This document shows positions 8,116 through 19,382 of a stretch of DNA of 64,000 nt, piece by piece; the first letter of the stretch is position 1; every line of letters begins with the position of its first letter. This stretch comes from Monodelphis domestica. Taxonomy: Eukaryota > Chordata > Mammalia > Didelphimorphia > Didelphidae. The notes beneath the pieces are model-generated. The model was not told the origin of the DNA and did no database searches. It saw only the letters and a list, made by a program, of their open reading frames with translations. The translations under genes and the position numbers were made by a program. The stretch is from the NCBI RefSeq assembly GCF_027887165.1, contig NC_077228.1, forward strand, positions 181,846,525-181,910,524, written 5' to 3'.

Positions 8116-10447
8116 AGAAGGGAAAGTTCAGAGCTTCTGCCTCCCCCATGCTTTCTCTCTTGTCTCAGCAGCCTCTCATTATTCATCCTTCTGTCTCCCT
8201 GCTCCAGCACATTGGTGATTTGATTTTATTAAAAATTTAAAATTTGTTTCCCTCTTCCTAATCATTTTTCTCTCTTTTCCTGCATTTTAAAGCTTTTAAA
8301 GCTCCTTTCCCCTACTTCCCAACCTTCTCCACATTTTTTTCCTTTTTCTTAAAAAAAAAAAAGATCAAGGCATCAAGCATCCCAAATGGAAAGAGGTGTA
8401 AAGGAATGTGAGGGCTCTTTTCTTTTGCTGGAGATGGGGGGTAGGGGTAGTTCCTGAGTGATTTTTCAAAAGAAAAGGTAAGGCAAGAGAAAACAAATGT
8501 GCCTTCAGGTTTAGAATAAGTACCCGATAATGAAATTCGAATCCAGTGCCCTCTCTGGGACATGGCGTCAGGTGGAACCATAGAGAATCCATTGGCTGCT
8601 ACCTGTTTTGGTTCATCAAACTCTGGAAGCTATCAAAAGCAAATCTGTGGTTCGTTTTATTGCTTAGTTGCTTTCCCTGGAGTCAGGGGCAGTATACACC
8701 AGATTGGGTGGGTAGTTCCTCTGCTTTTCTGACAAATGATATCATCCTTTCTTCCAAAGGGTGGAGGTTGTCAGGTTGGGGAGCTCTATCACCTATTTCA
8801 GTAGGCATTTTGTCCTTTTTCCCTTATGGAAGAAGACCAGTATTTGGTCTACCATGTTACCTTTCCTAAGGGAAATCCTAGCCTGTTTTTGGGTTGTTTT
8901 GTGCAACAGGTCCAAATTGAAGGTACTTCTAGAAGAACCCAGATTCTTTTGCCTTTTCAGCAGGGAGCAGAGTGTAAGGGTGATGGTGAAAGGGGGATTG
9001 TGGAGGGTTCTGCCTTTTGCTGGAGACATCATGAGAGTATAACTTACTTCTGGGAATATGGAGATAAGATTAGAAGAATGTATTGGCCATTCATTTGGTA
9101 GATTGTGAAAGATTAGAGGTGAATCTTCAAAGGAGATTGTGTAAATATTGGACCTTAGGCTGTTAAGAATGGTTGTGAGTGTGTCTGCTTGGAGGTAAGG
9201 AGAATGACAAAATTTCCATTGGATTACCTTCTAGATTTTGTGGTTCCGTTCAGTTCCTGCAAGGGAAACCTAGCAGAGAAAGTTTCTCTAATTGTGACAT
9301 TTGAGCTAATGACTGGATAGAAAGCATTGGCACCTTTCTCTTTCATAGGGGAACTTTGGTTATTGTTTTTTTTCCCCCTTCTCTTGATCATCTTCTTTCT
9401 CAATTCTGAGCTTCAAATATTGGACTGAAGAGGAGTGGAAAGACAAGGGGATGTTGGATTTGTAATCCAAATTTCCTGGCCTGGAAATGACTTGGATAGC
9501 CTTGAAGAGATGGCACCCCTCTTTGCATCAATGACTTTCCTGTCTATTTGGTGGAATGGCTGTGGGCACCCAGAAGACGGCTAAATTATTGGAAGGGAGG
9601 TGGTTGGCAAGAGACTTTTCCATCTGCCACAGACTGTCCAAGGGAGCCAGCTCTGTCCCTTTTCAGAGTTTCATTTTTCTCATGTGGGAAATTGTGGTGA
9701 GGTCATTTCAAGAGGAGGAGGGTAGGTGATGACATCAAATAATGTGTGCAAATGATTGGCAGGAAGCTTGTGAGAATGAAGGAGGCTGTGAAGTGTGTTT
9801 GCCTGGAGGCAGAAGCTAGATGGGATAGAGAGACTCTGGAGTACAAGGAAGCTACACATGGAGATCTAGTGGCTTCAGGGGGTGAACAGAGATGGAGATA
9901 GAAGACCCTTCAGCACCCTGACCAGCCTGAAGAGTGAGAGTTTTGTCCTTTTCAGTTCTTATCTGTGCCTTATGGACTCAAAGATGCATACTTGTGGACA
10001 GCTGAACTTGTGTCTGGCTAGATTGCTGTTCCCGAATTTGACTTCCTGGAAGCCCCACATGTAGCCATAAGAGCCTTTGTTCAAAGCATCTGTCTGAGTT
10101 TCTGTCCAGGTACTGACTGTCCCTTCACATCCTCCCAGGGTGAGTTTCTATAACTTGTCTTTGTAGTTAGTTCATCATCCATTCAGGGTCCCTTGTAATT
10201 TTCCATCATTATCCTTTTTTTCCCCCCTTTTCGTCTGACGACGGCAAAAAGCCTGGAAGGATATAGAATGGGGTCTTGGAGGGAAGAAACAGTGGGATCA
10301 GTTTGTGCTTCTGCCATTGAATTGAAAATAATTGAAATTCACTAATTCTCTCTTCTTCTCATACCTCAACTTCAGTGAGGAAACCAGACTTTTTTTTTTG
10401 GCTACTCCTTCTAGCTAGCTATTCCATAAGGATCTCACTCATTTATA
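8116..10447. other. Repeat-poor, unassigned sequence downstream of the CpG island
   Basis: I see no SINE, LINE or MITE in over 2 kb, which is unusual in this window. It would be the start of the first intron if the 7368 donor is used. No coding exon is convincing. The part at 9480-9800, with GATGACATCAAATAATG and GTGGTGAGGTCATTTC, may be regulatory. Confidence 0.45.
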
Positions 10448-10684
10448 TTTGTTGTTGTTCAGTTGTTTCAGTCATGGCTGACTCTTCGTTGACCCCATTT
10501 GGAGTTTTCTTGGCCAAGATACTGGAGTATTTGGCCATTTCCTTCTCCAGATCATTTGACATATGAGGATACTGAGGCAAACAGGTTTAAGTGACTTGCC
10601 CAGGGGCACACAACTAGTAAGTGTTTGAGTCTGGATTGAAACTCAGGTCTAAGCTTGGTGCTCTATCCATTGTGCTACCTTCAG
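10448..10684 (-). repeat. MAR1-type CORE-SINE
   Basis: It runs from GTTGTTGTTCAGTTGTTTCA on the left to TGCTACCTTCAG on the right. GGAGTTTTCTTGGCCAAGAT is the same internal site that carries WSINE1 insertions in two other copies, but it is empty here. Confidence 0.9.
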
Positions 10685-11559
10685 TCTGTGTACAGAAGGT
10701 AAATTTTAACTGAGGTTCTTAGGAAACAAAATCTTAACTTGTGGGGATAGGTGTCCAAAGTATCTAAGCTTAATCTTAGAATATATGGGATTGTAGGTAG
10801 AGGTGTCCAAAAAGAGTCTGGAAGTAGTTAGCAGTGATTTAGTGTGACTAACCCCTTTCCCTTTTCTTGGAGATTGTCCTGGAAGCTGGAAATGGGAGGT
10901 GGTATTATGAGGGAAGGGGTACAAGAGAGGACTTTCCCTTTTCTCTGTTAATGCCTAAAAAGGAGACTAGAAGAGGAGATCTGAAAAGGAAGACATGGGG
11001 GAAAAGAACAGTCAGGGACTTCATGGCACAAAATGGGGGTTGATTCCTGCGAAGAGATAGAATTTGGTAGAATCATATTGGGATAGAGTTAGCAATATCT
11101 AGGGAATCTTTGTCTGGAACTATGAGAGTTGAAGAAGGGAGCTGCTCTATTAGGGCCAGTACTGAAGGACTTGTGTACTTTCAGTGAAATAGGTATCTAG
11201 TTAAAAGGTCAATGATGTGTAGTTCACTAAAGGGGGTAGTAAAAGGGCATGGAATGGGAGGCTTTGGAAAAGCAAAAAGACCAGCAAGAAAACAGCTCTG
11301 TGAAAGACAAGAACCCCAGCAAACTCCTCTGGGAAAAGGAGTGCTGGGAGTTTGAAAGGACTTTTAAGTTTCAGTTACAACATGACCAAGGGAGAAATCC
11401 CCTAGCCCAAATGAATAGGGTTTGGTGACAAAGTAGCAGAAGTAGGATGTTGTTTCCTATGGTGTTGCTTCCCATCTGTAGAGAGAATCAGAGGGGGCAT
11501 GGTCTCTGGGGGGAAGGGAAATTGAAGTTTTAATTACATTGAGTAAGAAAGCAGAACTC
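10685..11559. other. Unassigned sequence
   Basis: Purine-rich, with no recognised element or gene. Confidence 0.5.
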
Positions 11560-12350
11560 ACAACAAAATTACTTGCCTACTATGTGCAAGGCAGAACCAG
11601 AAAAAAAAAGGCAATCTCCTTTCAAAGGTTAGATTCATCTGTAGGGATACATCCTGAGCCCCGCTAATTAAATAAATAGCACATACAGAGTAAATACTGG
11701 ATAATTTCAGGAAGCAGAATACTAATAAACTAGAGAGATCAGGTAAGGCTTTGTATAGGAGCTGACACCTTGAAGAAATCTTTGGGTAAGGAGGAAATGT
11801 ATACCATTCCTCCGGGAACAATTGGGCAGGGACATGGAGATTGTTGTGAACGTGAGGATCGACTAGTAGGCCTGCCAATTTGGTTGGAATATAGAGTGTG
11901 TGAAGGGGAGTAATTAGGAGTAAGATTGGAAAGATTGAATTCATTCATTTATTCATGGAAAGATGGGTGGGAGCCAGATTGTGGAGGGCTTTAAATGCCA
12001 GGCTGAGAATTTTGCATTTTATCCTAGAAGCAACAGTCGGCAAACATTTATTAAGGTCCTGCTTTGTGCCAGGAACTGTGCTAAGAGCTGGGGGACTACA
12101 AAGAAAGGCAAAAAATAATCTCTGCTTTCAATGACTTCGTAGGATTTGTTGAGGGGTTGGGTGGCACCTAGAGACAGAGACCGAGAGACTGAGAAAGACA
12201 GAAAGAGGAAGGGGGAGGGGAGGAGAAAGGGAAGGGAAGACATTTGAATTTTAGGAATTACAATTTGGCCCCTTTGGAAGATGGATTAGAGAGAAAGGAA
12301 TTTGGAGGCAGAGGGACCAATTAGGAGGCTTGTGTTAAGAGTGAAACAAA
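11560..12350 (+). repeat. Fragments of the long dispersed repeat
   Basis: Recognisable blocks include GTGCAAGGCAGAA, CATTCCTCCGGGAACA, GGAGGGCTTTAAATGCCAGG and GCATTTTATCCTAGAAGCAA. A second start (CAAACATTTATTAAGGTCCT, 12034) interrupts them, and the later block (GGACCAATTAGGAGGCTTGT) follows at 12240-12350. It appears to be two overlapping or nested copies. Confidence 0.6.
12170..12240. repeat. Homopurine tract
   Basis: About 70 bases are almost entirely A and G on the + strand, a composition able to form triplex DNA. Confidence 0.8.
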
Positions 12351-12794
12351 GAACAAAAAGGGAGGGGTTGCTCAATTTTCTAAATCCTGTGAATATCTTG
12401 TTGGGTTTGGGGTGTGAAGTGGAAGTGTGGTTATTTGCTTGATATACTTTGTGGTTTTTCATAGATCTTAGAAACATTGTAGCCTCATGTGGCTTCTTAG
12501 CCTGTATTTCGAACAGCTGAAGAGGGGAGAAAAGTTTGAGGACTCTTAGATAGCAAGTTTCTAGCTCTTCTCCTCCCTCCAAGGAAAGTATCAAGTTGCC
12601 AAAGAGAATGTTTAGATTTAGGTAAACTAAAAGGAAGAACTTTTAAAGGTAGGTATGAGGCTATTCCAGCAGATGATTAGTGTGAGATTTTTGGCTTTGG
12701 AGAGGGGGGTATTTGGTAGGGGAAATTTTGCTTTTGTTTTGCTTTGCTTTGATCATCTGGATCAGAACTCTTCCATTTCCAAGACACTGAGAGG
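12351..12794. other. Unassigned sequence
   Basis: No recognised element. A short TTTGC-type repeat lies near 12725-12750. Confidence 0.5.
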
Positions 12795-12900
12795 AGTCAG
12801 AATATTTTAGAGCTGGGAGGGGTCTCATCTAGTCCAACTCTCTCATTTGACAGGAGGACCAAGGAAACATGGATAGGGAAATAACCTGACTTCATCTAGT
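12795..12900 (-). repeat. CORE-SINE fragment
   Basis: GAGCTGGGAGGGGTCTCATC and TAGTCCAACTCTCTCATTTG match the tail of the SINE subtype also seen at 6040, 38108 and 45650. Confidence 0.65.
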
Positions 12901-13215
12901 GAGTGGACATATTTCAAAGCAGAGCACAAGTCTCCAGAATCCCAATTCAGTGCTTATTTCTCCAGAGCAGGGTAGTTAGACGTGGGTCCATGCCATGCCA
13001 TTTAGTAAAACTTATGCTTCGCATAGAAGATGTACAAGAATCTCCTGGCAATGTATTAAATTCCCTAGTGAGGAGAGCCACGAGAAAACTGGAAAGTGGT
13101 TAATGAGGATGCACTATGAATATAGTTATACCCAATCTTAATGGAGAAGAAATAGCAGGGAACTTCCTGATGCTTTCTGCTTGAACTTGTGTTAGATACA
13201 TTGTGTGTGTGTAAG
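12901..13215. other. Unassigned sequence
   Basis: Nothing is recognised. Confidence 0.5.
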
Positions 13216-13229
13216 CAAATAGCATTCCT

Positions 13230-13371
13230 TTAAAATTTTAATTTTTATTATTAAAAATTTCCCCATGGTTATGTGGTTCATGTTTTCTCCCTCTTCTCAT
13301 ACCTACTACCCCCCTCATGGAGTGGACAAGCAATTCCACTGGGTTGTACATATATGTTATCACTGGAACCC
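13230..13371 (-). mobile_element. Very short 5'-truncated L1 3' end with TSD
   Basis: TTCCCCATGGTTATGTGGTT and CAATTCCACTGGGTTGTACA are the reverse of the L1 3' end. CAAATAGCATTCCT (13216-13229) and CAAATGGCATTCCT (13372-13385) form a 14-bp TSD with one mismatch. Confidence 0.88.
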
Positions 13372-13385
13372 CAAATGGCATTCCT

Positions 13386-14175
13386 GATTATTTTTTGCTT
13401 ATGCTAATAATTCCCATTTACCTTGCTTGAGTAGTTGAAGAACTGAAGGAGGGAGAGGAAACCCCAAAGTCTTTTGAAGGATTTAAGGAGAGCAGCCTTG
13501 TATTTAACAAATGAGCCCTGAATAATCCACAAACTTTATAATTTGTTCAGGGTTCATTAGAAATGTCGATTATATATTCATCCATCCCAATTCTTGACTC
13601 TATTATTAGCCTTTTGGTCTCTAGAAGAAGCATAAAGAGTGTTTTTCAGATTAAAGAAAATATGCAGAAATAACCATTTCTACACTGAGCCTGCTAAGAT
13701 GGCATAGAGAGCCCAGAAAGAACCACATCCTATTCTCAGATGAAGCAGCTGATTAAAATTGAGCCAAATATGAACTGATGTTGATAATGAATTGAAAACA
13801 CAGGGCAATGAACTTGGAGACCTAGGGTGAAACTAAATTGACTGGTTGAGCAATATGGAGAAACAGTCACAGCATTAAGCAAAAGGGCAACCAGAGCACC
13901 ACTTCCTTCTTTCCTTTCTCTTCTCTGTCTCCTTCAGCCTTGACATCCTTAGTTCATTTGAAAATCTTCTTGTCATAAGATACTTAGTAAAATTATTTTT
14001 GCCACCAGCCCCCCACCTCTCCCCTTTAGCGCTCTTTTGCTTTCATCTATGACCAACAAACTGTGTTGGGACTCATACATACAATTGAGAAAAAAGCTCT
14101 CCCTTCCACAAAGATAGTTGTGGAGAGATGATAAACTTGGAGCTCACTTTTTCTCTTTTATGAAATTGATGTTGG
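13386..14175. other. Unassigned sequence
   Basis: Nothing is recognised. Confidence 0.5.
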
Positions 14176-14382
14176 TTTCTTTTTTTTTTTAAACCCTTGC
14201 CTTTCATCTTAGAATCAACATTGTGTATCAGCTCTAAGGCAGAAGAACAGTAAGGGCTAGACAACAAGGGTTAAGTGACTTGCCCAGGGTCACACAGCTG
14301 GGAAGTGTCTGAGGCCAGGTTTGAATCTGGGACCTTCCATCTCTAGGCCTGGGTCTCAATCTGCTGAACCACCTAACAACTC
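14176..14382 (-). repeat. WSINE1-type SINE
   Basis: Full-length in reverse: T-rich tail, AACCCTTGCCTTTCATCTTA, GTGACTTGCCCAGGGTCACA and a head ending in CTGCTGAACCACCTAAC. Confidence 0.9.
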
Positions 14383-14572
14383 TCTTACATAGATTTCAGT
14401 ACAGACTAGAACAGGAGAGAAGAGGTGAAGGGAGAATTTTCTCTAAACCATTGGCTGCATCTGCTCAAAAGTGGAGATAAAATGGAAGAACAGAAATTGT
14501 GGGGAACATCTGGGATATAGAGGAACAGAGTAGGGGTGAATAGAGAGAATAAGTGTTTGGAAAGAAGTGATT

Positions 14573-14815
14573 GATTGGGCAGCTAGGTAGAATAGGATCC
14601 TGGTTGAGTTGTGGAACATACAAGTTCAAATCTTATCTCAGACACTTAGCTGTGTGACCCTAGACATATCACCCAACCTCCCTGAGCTTTAGATTTCTTA
14701 TCTGTAAAATGGGGATAATACTATAATTTTCCTCTTAGGGTTATGACAAGAATCAAATGATATGAATAGATATAAAACATTTTGCAAACCTGAAATTGAT
14801 ATGTAAATGCCAAAC
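14573..14815 (+). repeat. Ther-1/MIR-type CORE-SINE
   Basis: GGGCAGCTAGGTAGAATAGG, CTTAGCTGTGTGACCCTAGA, TTATCTGTAAAATGGGGATA and CATTTTGCAAACCTGAAATT are in the correct order, so this is nearly full-length. Confidence 0.88.
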
Positions 14816-15779
14816 TTTCCCCCTTCGACTTTGTTTATTGATATTCTGAACATGAAAAAGTACAAAGGATTCAAACACAAAAGAAAATGTGTACAGCCTT
14901 TTAAATATTCATCAGAATATATTTTCTATTCCAGCAGATATGAACTAAGTCATACTGTACACTATCACATAAATACCAGCTTTACATTTTATTAAGTGCT
15001 CTGATAGTCACTGGAAAATGAAGCACAATTTCTATGCCTCCTCATTAATACCTTGGTTTGCTATAATAGTATAAGAAAGAAGCATGTAGCTACTATTTTC
15101 CCAAATGGGAAATTTTATTTTTTTAAAGTATGTACATGTGGGTTTTTAAAAAGTTTTTTTTTCCCTTTTAATGCAGAAGGTTACTTTGATCTTCTAAATG
15201 CACCTAAAGATATGAGAATGCTAAGCAAATTGATTTCTGAATAGTACTGGGTGGGTCCTGTGCTAACCATTATTAGTTTACCCTGGGAATGAAGATAGAA
15301 GTTTTATATAGAGGAAGTAATCAGTGATTGTGTGCATATACCTGGAAGGCTATGTATTTGCAAAAAATAGATTGCTGTGATTCCTTTCTTAAACAAAACT
15401 CATTTGTAGTGAGCCAGTGTCAGGAAGTCACATGGAATGTTTAAAAAAACCATTAGGTTACCTAGGTGATAGGGATTTTTCAGCACAGGAAATTTGCTTG
15501 GTGGGGAATGAAGGCTAGAGTGAGCTAAAGTGATATCATCTATGTTATCACCCTTATCTGGCTTTTTAGGGCATTTGATTTGCAATTAACTATTTGTGGA
15601 AACAGTTTGGAGGAAGCTATATGGTGATTGGCTCTTAAAGTACTACTGCTTAAGAAAACCTTTGGATTAGGGGGAAATAGGTTGAACTGAACATTCTGAG
15701 GCTTAGTTTATGGTCCCAGCCCTTTTATTTGTAGAGCCCATCAGTCTCTAGTTTGCATCATATTTATTCGGGATTGGAG
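14816..15779. other. Unassigned sequence
   Basis: AT-rich with no recognised element. Reading frames up to 63 codons are not convincing. Confidence 0.5.
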
Positions 15780-16760
15780 GATTAAATGACTTGATTCCAC
15801 AGTGGGTTAGGGTTAAATGTGAGATTTTTTCTTTTTTTAGTTTTTGTTGTCATGCAAAGCACACTTCCATATTGGTCATTGTTGTAAGAGCAAGGCGATA
15901 TGAAACCAAACCCCCAAAATAAAACCATAAATACGCTGATGTGAAAGACAACTCCAACAGGTCTTTCTCTGGAGATGGAGAGCATCCCCTGTTTTAAGTC
16001 TTTCAGGATTGTCCCAGATCAGTGCATTGCTGAGAGCAGCCAAGTTTCACAGATAATCATGGTCCAGTATTGCTGTTATTGTGTATAATGTTCTCCTGGT
16101 TCTGCTTTTTTCACTCTGCATCAGTTCCTGAAGATCTTTCCAGTTTTTTCTGAAATCATCTTGCTTATCATTTTTGATAGCACAATAGTATTCCATCAAC
16201 AACATGTACCACAATTTGTTCAGCCATTCCCAATTGATAAACATGCTCTCAATTTCCTATTCTTTGCCACCACAAAAAGAGCTGCTATAAATATTTTTGT
16301 ATAAGTAGGTCCTTTCCCTTTTTTTTATGATCTCTTTGTGATACAGACCCAGTAGTGGTATTAGAGGATCAAAGGGTATGCACAGTTTTATAGCCCTTCG
16401 GATATGATTCCAAATTGCCCTCCATAATGGTTAGATCAGTCCACAACTCCACCAACAATATATTAGTGTCCCAATTTTGCCACATCCCCTCCAAAGTTTA
16501 CTACTTTCCTTTACTGCCATATTGGTCAATCTGATAGGTGTGAGGTGGTGCCTCAGTGTTGTTTTAATTTTCATTTCTCTAATCAAGAGGGATTTCGAAC
16601 ATTTTTTCTAATAATTATTGATGGCTTTGATTTTTTTCATCTGAAAATTGCTTGTTCATATCCTTTGCCCATTTGTCAATTGGGGGATAAATGTGAGATT
16701 TGAACCTGGGTCTTCCTAACTTCAGGCCCAATACTACCCACTACATCATGCAGCTGCTAA
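15780..16760 (-). repeat. CORE-SINE split by an L1 insertion
   Basis: The parts at 15780-15827 (GGATTAAATGACTTGATTCC) and 16702-16760 (TGAACCTGGGTCTTCCTAAC to CATGCAGCTGCTAA) are two halves of one reverse-oriented SINE. The L1 in between has a perfect TSD. Confidence 0.7.
15828..16687 (-). mobile_element. 5'-truncated L1 with end of ORF2 and 3' region
   Basis: Poly(T) on the left marks the 3' tail, followed leftwards to rightwards by the older-type L1 3' untranslated region and the C-terminal end of ORF2. The minus-strand translation at 16047-16244 includes LWYMLLMEYYCAIKND, matching the human L1 ORF2 C-terminal motif LWYIYTMEYYAAIKND. It stops abruptly after ATTTGTCAATTGGGGG. TAAATGTGAGATTT at 15814-15827 and 16688-16701 is a perfect 14-bp TSD. 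Not functional. Confidence 0.95.
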
Positions 16761-16795
16761 CCTTGAGTGTTTCAGGTGAATATTTAGTTCACAAA

Positions 16796-16885
16796 ATCAT
16801 AGACTGAGAGCTGAAATAGCTCTTAACAGGTTACCTAGTCTAACCCTTTGTAACAGTTAAAATTTAGGGAAACTGAGGCAGGTAG
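16796..16885 (-). repeat. CORE-SINE fragment
   Basis: CATAGACTGAGAGCTGAAAT, TTACCTAGTCTAACCC and GGGAAACTGAGGCAGG mark the 3' part of the 'accttagagatcatctagtcc' subtype. Confidence 0.7.
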
Positions 16886-17204
16886 AAACTAGTTTCTCTC
16901 TGCAAGGAGTATGATATTTTTAGAGGTTTATTAAAGGTTGAGAATTTAAGAAAAATACAAGTAAGAAAGGCATGTGCCAGGTGGGCCAAGAGGCCCAATT
17001 CAATTTCTTTCACATCATGAGTCGTGTCTGCTTGCCAGTGGAGACAGGAAGAAAAGAGAGGCCCAGAAGCCTTTCCAATCAAGCCTTACCAATACCCCAT
17101 CTAGGCCCAGGTGAGAATTCAGTGATATTACAAAGCATTCTGGGGAAATGGAGCAAGGACTTCTGGGGATTGAAGTCCTGGATTCAAGTCTCCATTTTTA
17201 CACC

Positions 17205-17345
17205 TTTCTTTTGACAGATGAGGAAACAGGTCCAGAAAAATTAAACAAACTGTCCCAAGTCACAGTCATGGGTACACAGAACTGGAATTTGAACCCATCT
17301 CTCTGACTTCACATTGAAGACTTTTCCTACCATACTATAATAAGT
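17205..17345 (-). repeat. MIR/Ther CORE-SINE fragment
   Basis: ACAGATGAGGAAACAGGTCC, CCAAGTCACAGTCATGGG and TTGAACCCATCTCTCTGAC indicate a reverse MIR. Confidence 0.75.
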
Positions 17346-17711
17346 GTTTAGTTAGCTGAATTGGAAAAAAAAATAAGATGTAGACCTACCATCCAAGATT
17401 TTGCAATCTAATTGAAGAAATCAGACATACATGACACAGCCAGGAAGAGTCACAAGACAAAATACTACACTTTCTGATAACTAGTTTTTAAAAGATCAAA
17501 ATAAGATGAGTCATATCCTTAAGCAATAAAATTACAATGCTATCTAAGAAAAACATACTTTAGTTTTAAAACTATGTTTAGTTTTTTTATTTTAAAAATA
17601 TATTTAGTTCATGAAAATGGTTTTTCAGTTTTAGGTTTCACTAAGTTGCCTCTTCCACAAAATAAAGGAGTTATGCCTGATCAGAAGTTGTTTACAATGT
17701 GAAATCTACAG
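17346..17711. other. Unassigned AT-rich sequence
   Basis: Nothing is recognised. Confidence 0.5.
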
Positions 17712-17900
17712 ATAAATCTCAGAGTACCTGTGAACTTAGGTGGGAAATATTTGCATCTTTAGTCCAATATTATTGGTTTCCTTGGCAATCCTATGTGTTT
17801 TATTTTATGTATTTAAAAACTCTTCTGTGAAGAGGTCTGTAGCCTTTACCAAACTGGCAAAGGGGTCCATGCCACACAAAAAGTTAAGAACCTCATATAT
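17712..17900 (+). mobile_element. hAT-like MITE (about 190 bp)
   Basis: It has the pattern shared by several copies here: GTACCTGTGAACTTAGG, GGTTTCCTTGGCAATCCTAT, TTATTTTATGTATTTAAAAA, AAGAGGTCTGTAGCC, AAACTGGCAAAGGGGTCCAT and AAAGTTAAGAACCTC at the right end. Confidence 0.8.
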
Positions 17901-17959
17901 GAGGTGAGCTGTGAGTTCCTTTCCAGCTCAAATGCTATATGAATCTATAAGATACATTT

Positions 17960-18388
17960 TTCTTTTTTTTTTTTTAAGTTCCAAGGCAGAAGAGCAGCAA
18001 AGGCTAGTCAATTGATGTCTTAGTACCATTTCTAAGATAGAAGAGTGGAGGGGGCAGCTAGGTGACTCATTGGTTGAAAGCCAAGCCTAGAGATGGGAGG
18101 TCCTGGGTTCAAATGTGGCCTCAGACACTTCCTAGCTGTGTGACCCTGGGCAAGTCACTTGATCCTCATTGCCGAACCCTTATCATTCTTCTGCCTCGGA
18201 ACCAATAATTTATACGTAGTATTGGTTCCAAGGCAGAAGGTAAGGGTTAAAAAAAAAAGATAGAAGAGTGGCAAGAGGTAGGCAGTTGCGGTTAACTAAC
18301 TTGCCCTGGGTCATATAGCTAGGAACTTCTATTTGAACCTATCACCTCTCATCTCCAGGTATGGTTCTCTATCCACTAGCTTCCCCTA
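17960..18388 (-). repeat. Old WSINE1-type SINE split by a younger one
   Basis: Reverse-oriented halves at 17960-18048 and 18257-18388 (GGTCATATAGCTAGGAACTT to TATCCACTAGCTTCCC) surround a forward WSINE1. The duplication AAGATAGAAGAGTGG at both junctions shows which element came later. Confidence 0.85.
18049..18256 (+). repeat. WSINE1 inserted head-on into an older copy
   Basis: Full-length: GGGGGCAGCTAGGTGACTCA, CTGGGCAAGTCACTTGATCC and a palindromic 3' end at 18199-18237, where CTGCCTCGGAACCAAT pairs with ATTGGTTCCAAGGCAG. The 15-bp TSD AAGATAGAAGAGTGG is perfect (18034-18048 and 18257-18271). Confidence 0.95.
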
Positions 18389-18567
18389 TAAAATACATTC
18401 TCTGGAACCTTTCCTGGATAAGTCACAGGCTGATCCATATCATCCTGGTGTTGAAAGTTTATCTAGTCTTGAAAAAAATAACCATCTCTCTAACTTATTC
18501 AACAAGTGGTTATCCAACTTTGGCCGGAACTTATTGTCTCCCAAAGCAACTCAATTCACCTCTAGAT

Positions 18568-18755
18568 AACTGTAATTGACCCTGGACAAATCATTTTGCT
18601 GCTATTTGTCTCAGTTTCCTCAACTACAAATAATAAATAAGGAAATAATCCTTAAGGGTTGTTATGAGGATCAAATGAGATAATATCTTTAAAGTACTTA
18701 GCACAGTGCCTGGCACACAGCAGATGCTTAATAAAAGCTTCTTTCCCTCCTCCTA
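18568..18755 (+). repeat. MIR/Ther-1 CORE-SINE
   Basis: GTCTCAGTTTCCTCAACTAC, GGTTGTTATGAGGATCAAAT and GCACAGTGCCTGGCACACAG are diagnostic of the 3' two thirds of MIR. Confidence 0.88.
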
Positions 18756-18759
18756 TAAT

Positions 18760-18905
18760 TTTCAGGCAGCTTTTTCTCCTATCAAGTCTAAATTTGTCTT
18801 TTTACAACTTTGACTTATTACTCCTACTTCTGTCCATTGGAACCAAGCAGATCACGTCCAATCCCCTTTGCATGTGACAGCCCTTCAGATATTTGAAGAC
18901 AGCTT
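18760..18905 (-). mobile_element. Probable CR1/L3 LINE fragment
   Basis: CCCTTCAGATATTTGAAGAC followed by AGCT resembles the reverse of a conserved part of the CR1-type LINE 3' region of amniotes. The fragment is short and old. Confidence 0.5.
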
Positions 18906-18999
18906 TTTTTTTCCAGTTTAAATTTATTTGTTTGTAACATTAAAGTTTCCATGAGGGACCCTGGTTCCAAGGCAGAAGGAAGTCTGGTAAAGATTGCCA

Positions 19000-19245
19000 G
19001 GGATCTGTGTTCTGTCCCTGTTCCAGTTAGCATTCTTGTCAATGTCTCCAATAAAGGCATCGATGATGGGAGTCGAAGCAAATTTGCAGATAACAAAGCC
19101 GAGAAGGGCTAAAACATTAGAAGCCAGGATTAGGGTTCAAAAGGATCATGGCAAGCTAGAATAGTAGGCCAAACCACTTAAGATAAAATGCAATAAAAAT
19201 AAATGTAAGTTCTTATATTTGGAATCCAAAAAATAAGTTTTGTAA
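19000..19245 (+). mobile_element. CR1/L3 LINE reverse transcriptase remnant
   Basis: Around 19048-19110 the translation reads approximately NKGIDDGSRSKFADN, resembling the 'LDEGIDDTLIKFADDTK' catalytic-site region of CR1/L3 reverse transcriptase, followed by the usual spacing to KMQ and VLIFGIQ (family: KFN..KCKVLHLG). It has stops and changes at the Asp-Asp site and is dead. Confidence 0.7.
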
Positions 19246-19257
19246 TCTTGAAATTAA

Positions 19258-19382
19258 ATGGAGGGCATAATAGCACTTACCTCCCAGGGTTGTGAGAATC
19301 AAATGAGATAATATGTGTAAAGTGTTCAGTACGATGCCTGGCACATAATAAGAGCTTAATAAATGCTTATTTCCATCCTGTC
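19258..19382 (+). repeat. MIR/Ther-1 SINE 3' part
   Basis: ATAGCACTTACCTCCCAGGG, AAATGAGATAATATGTGTAA and GCCTGGCACATAATAAGAGC are present. The 5' half is missing. Confidence 0.85.

Noticed and set aside
16047-16244. 65-codon minus-strand frame as a host gene
   Set aside because: It is the C-terminal end of L1 ORF2 in a truncated insertion.
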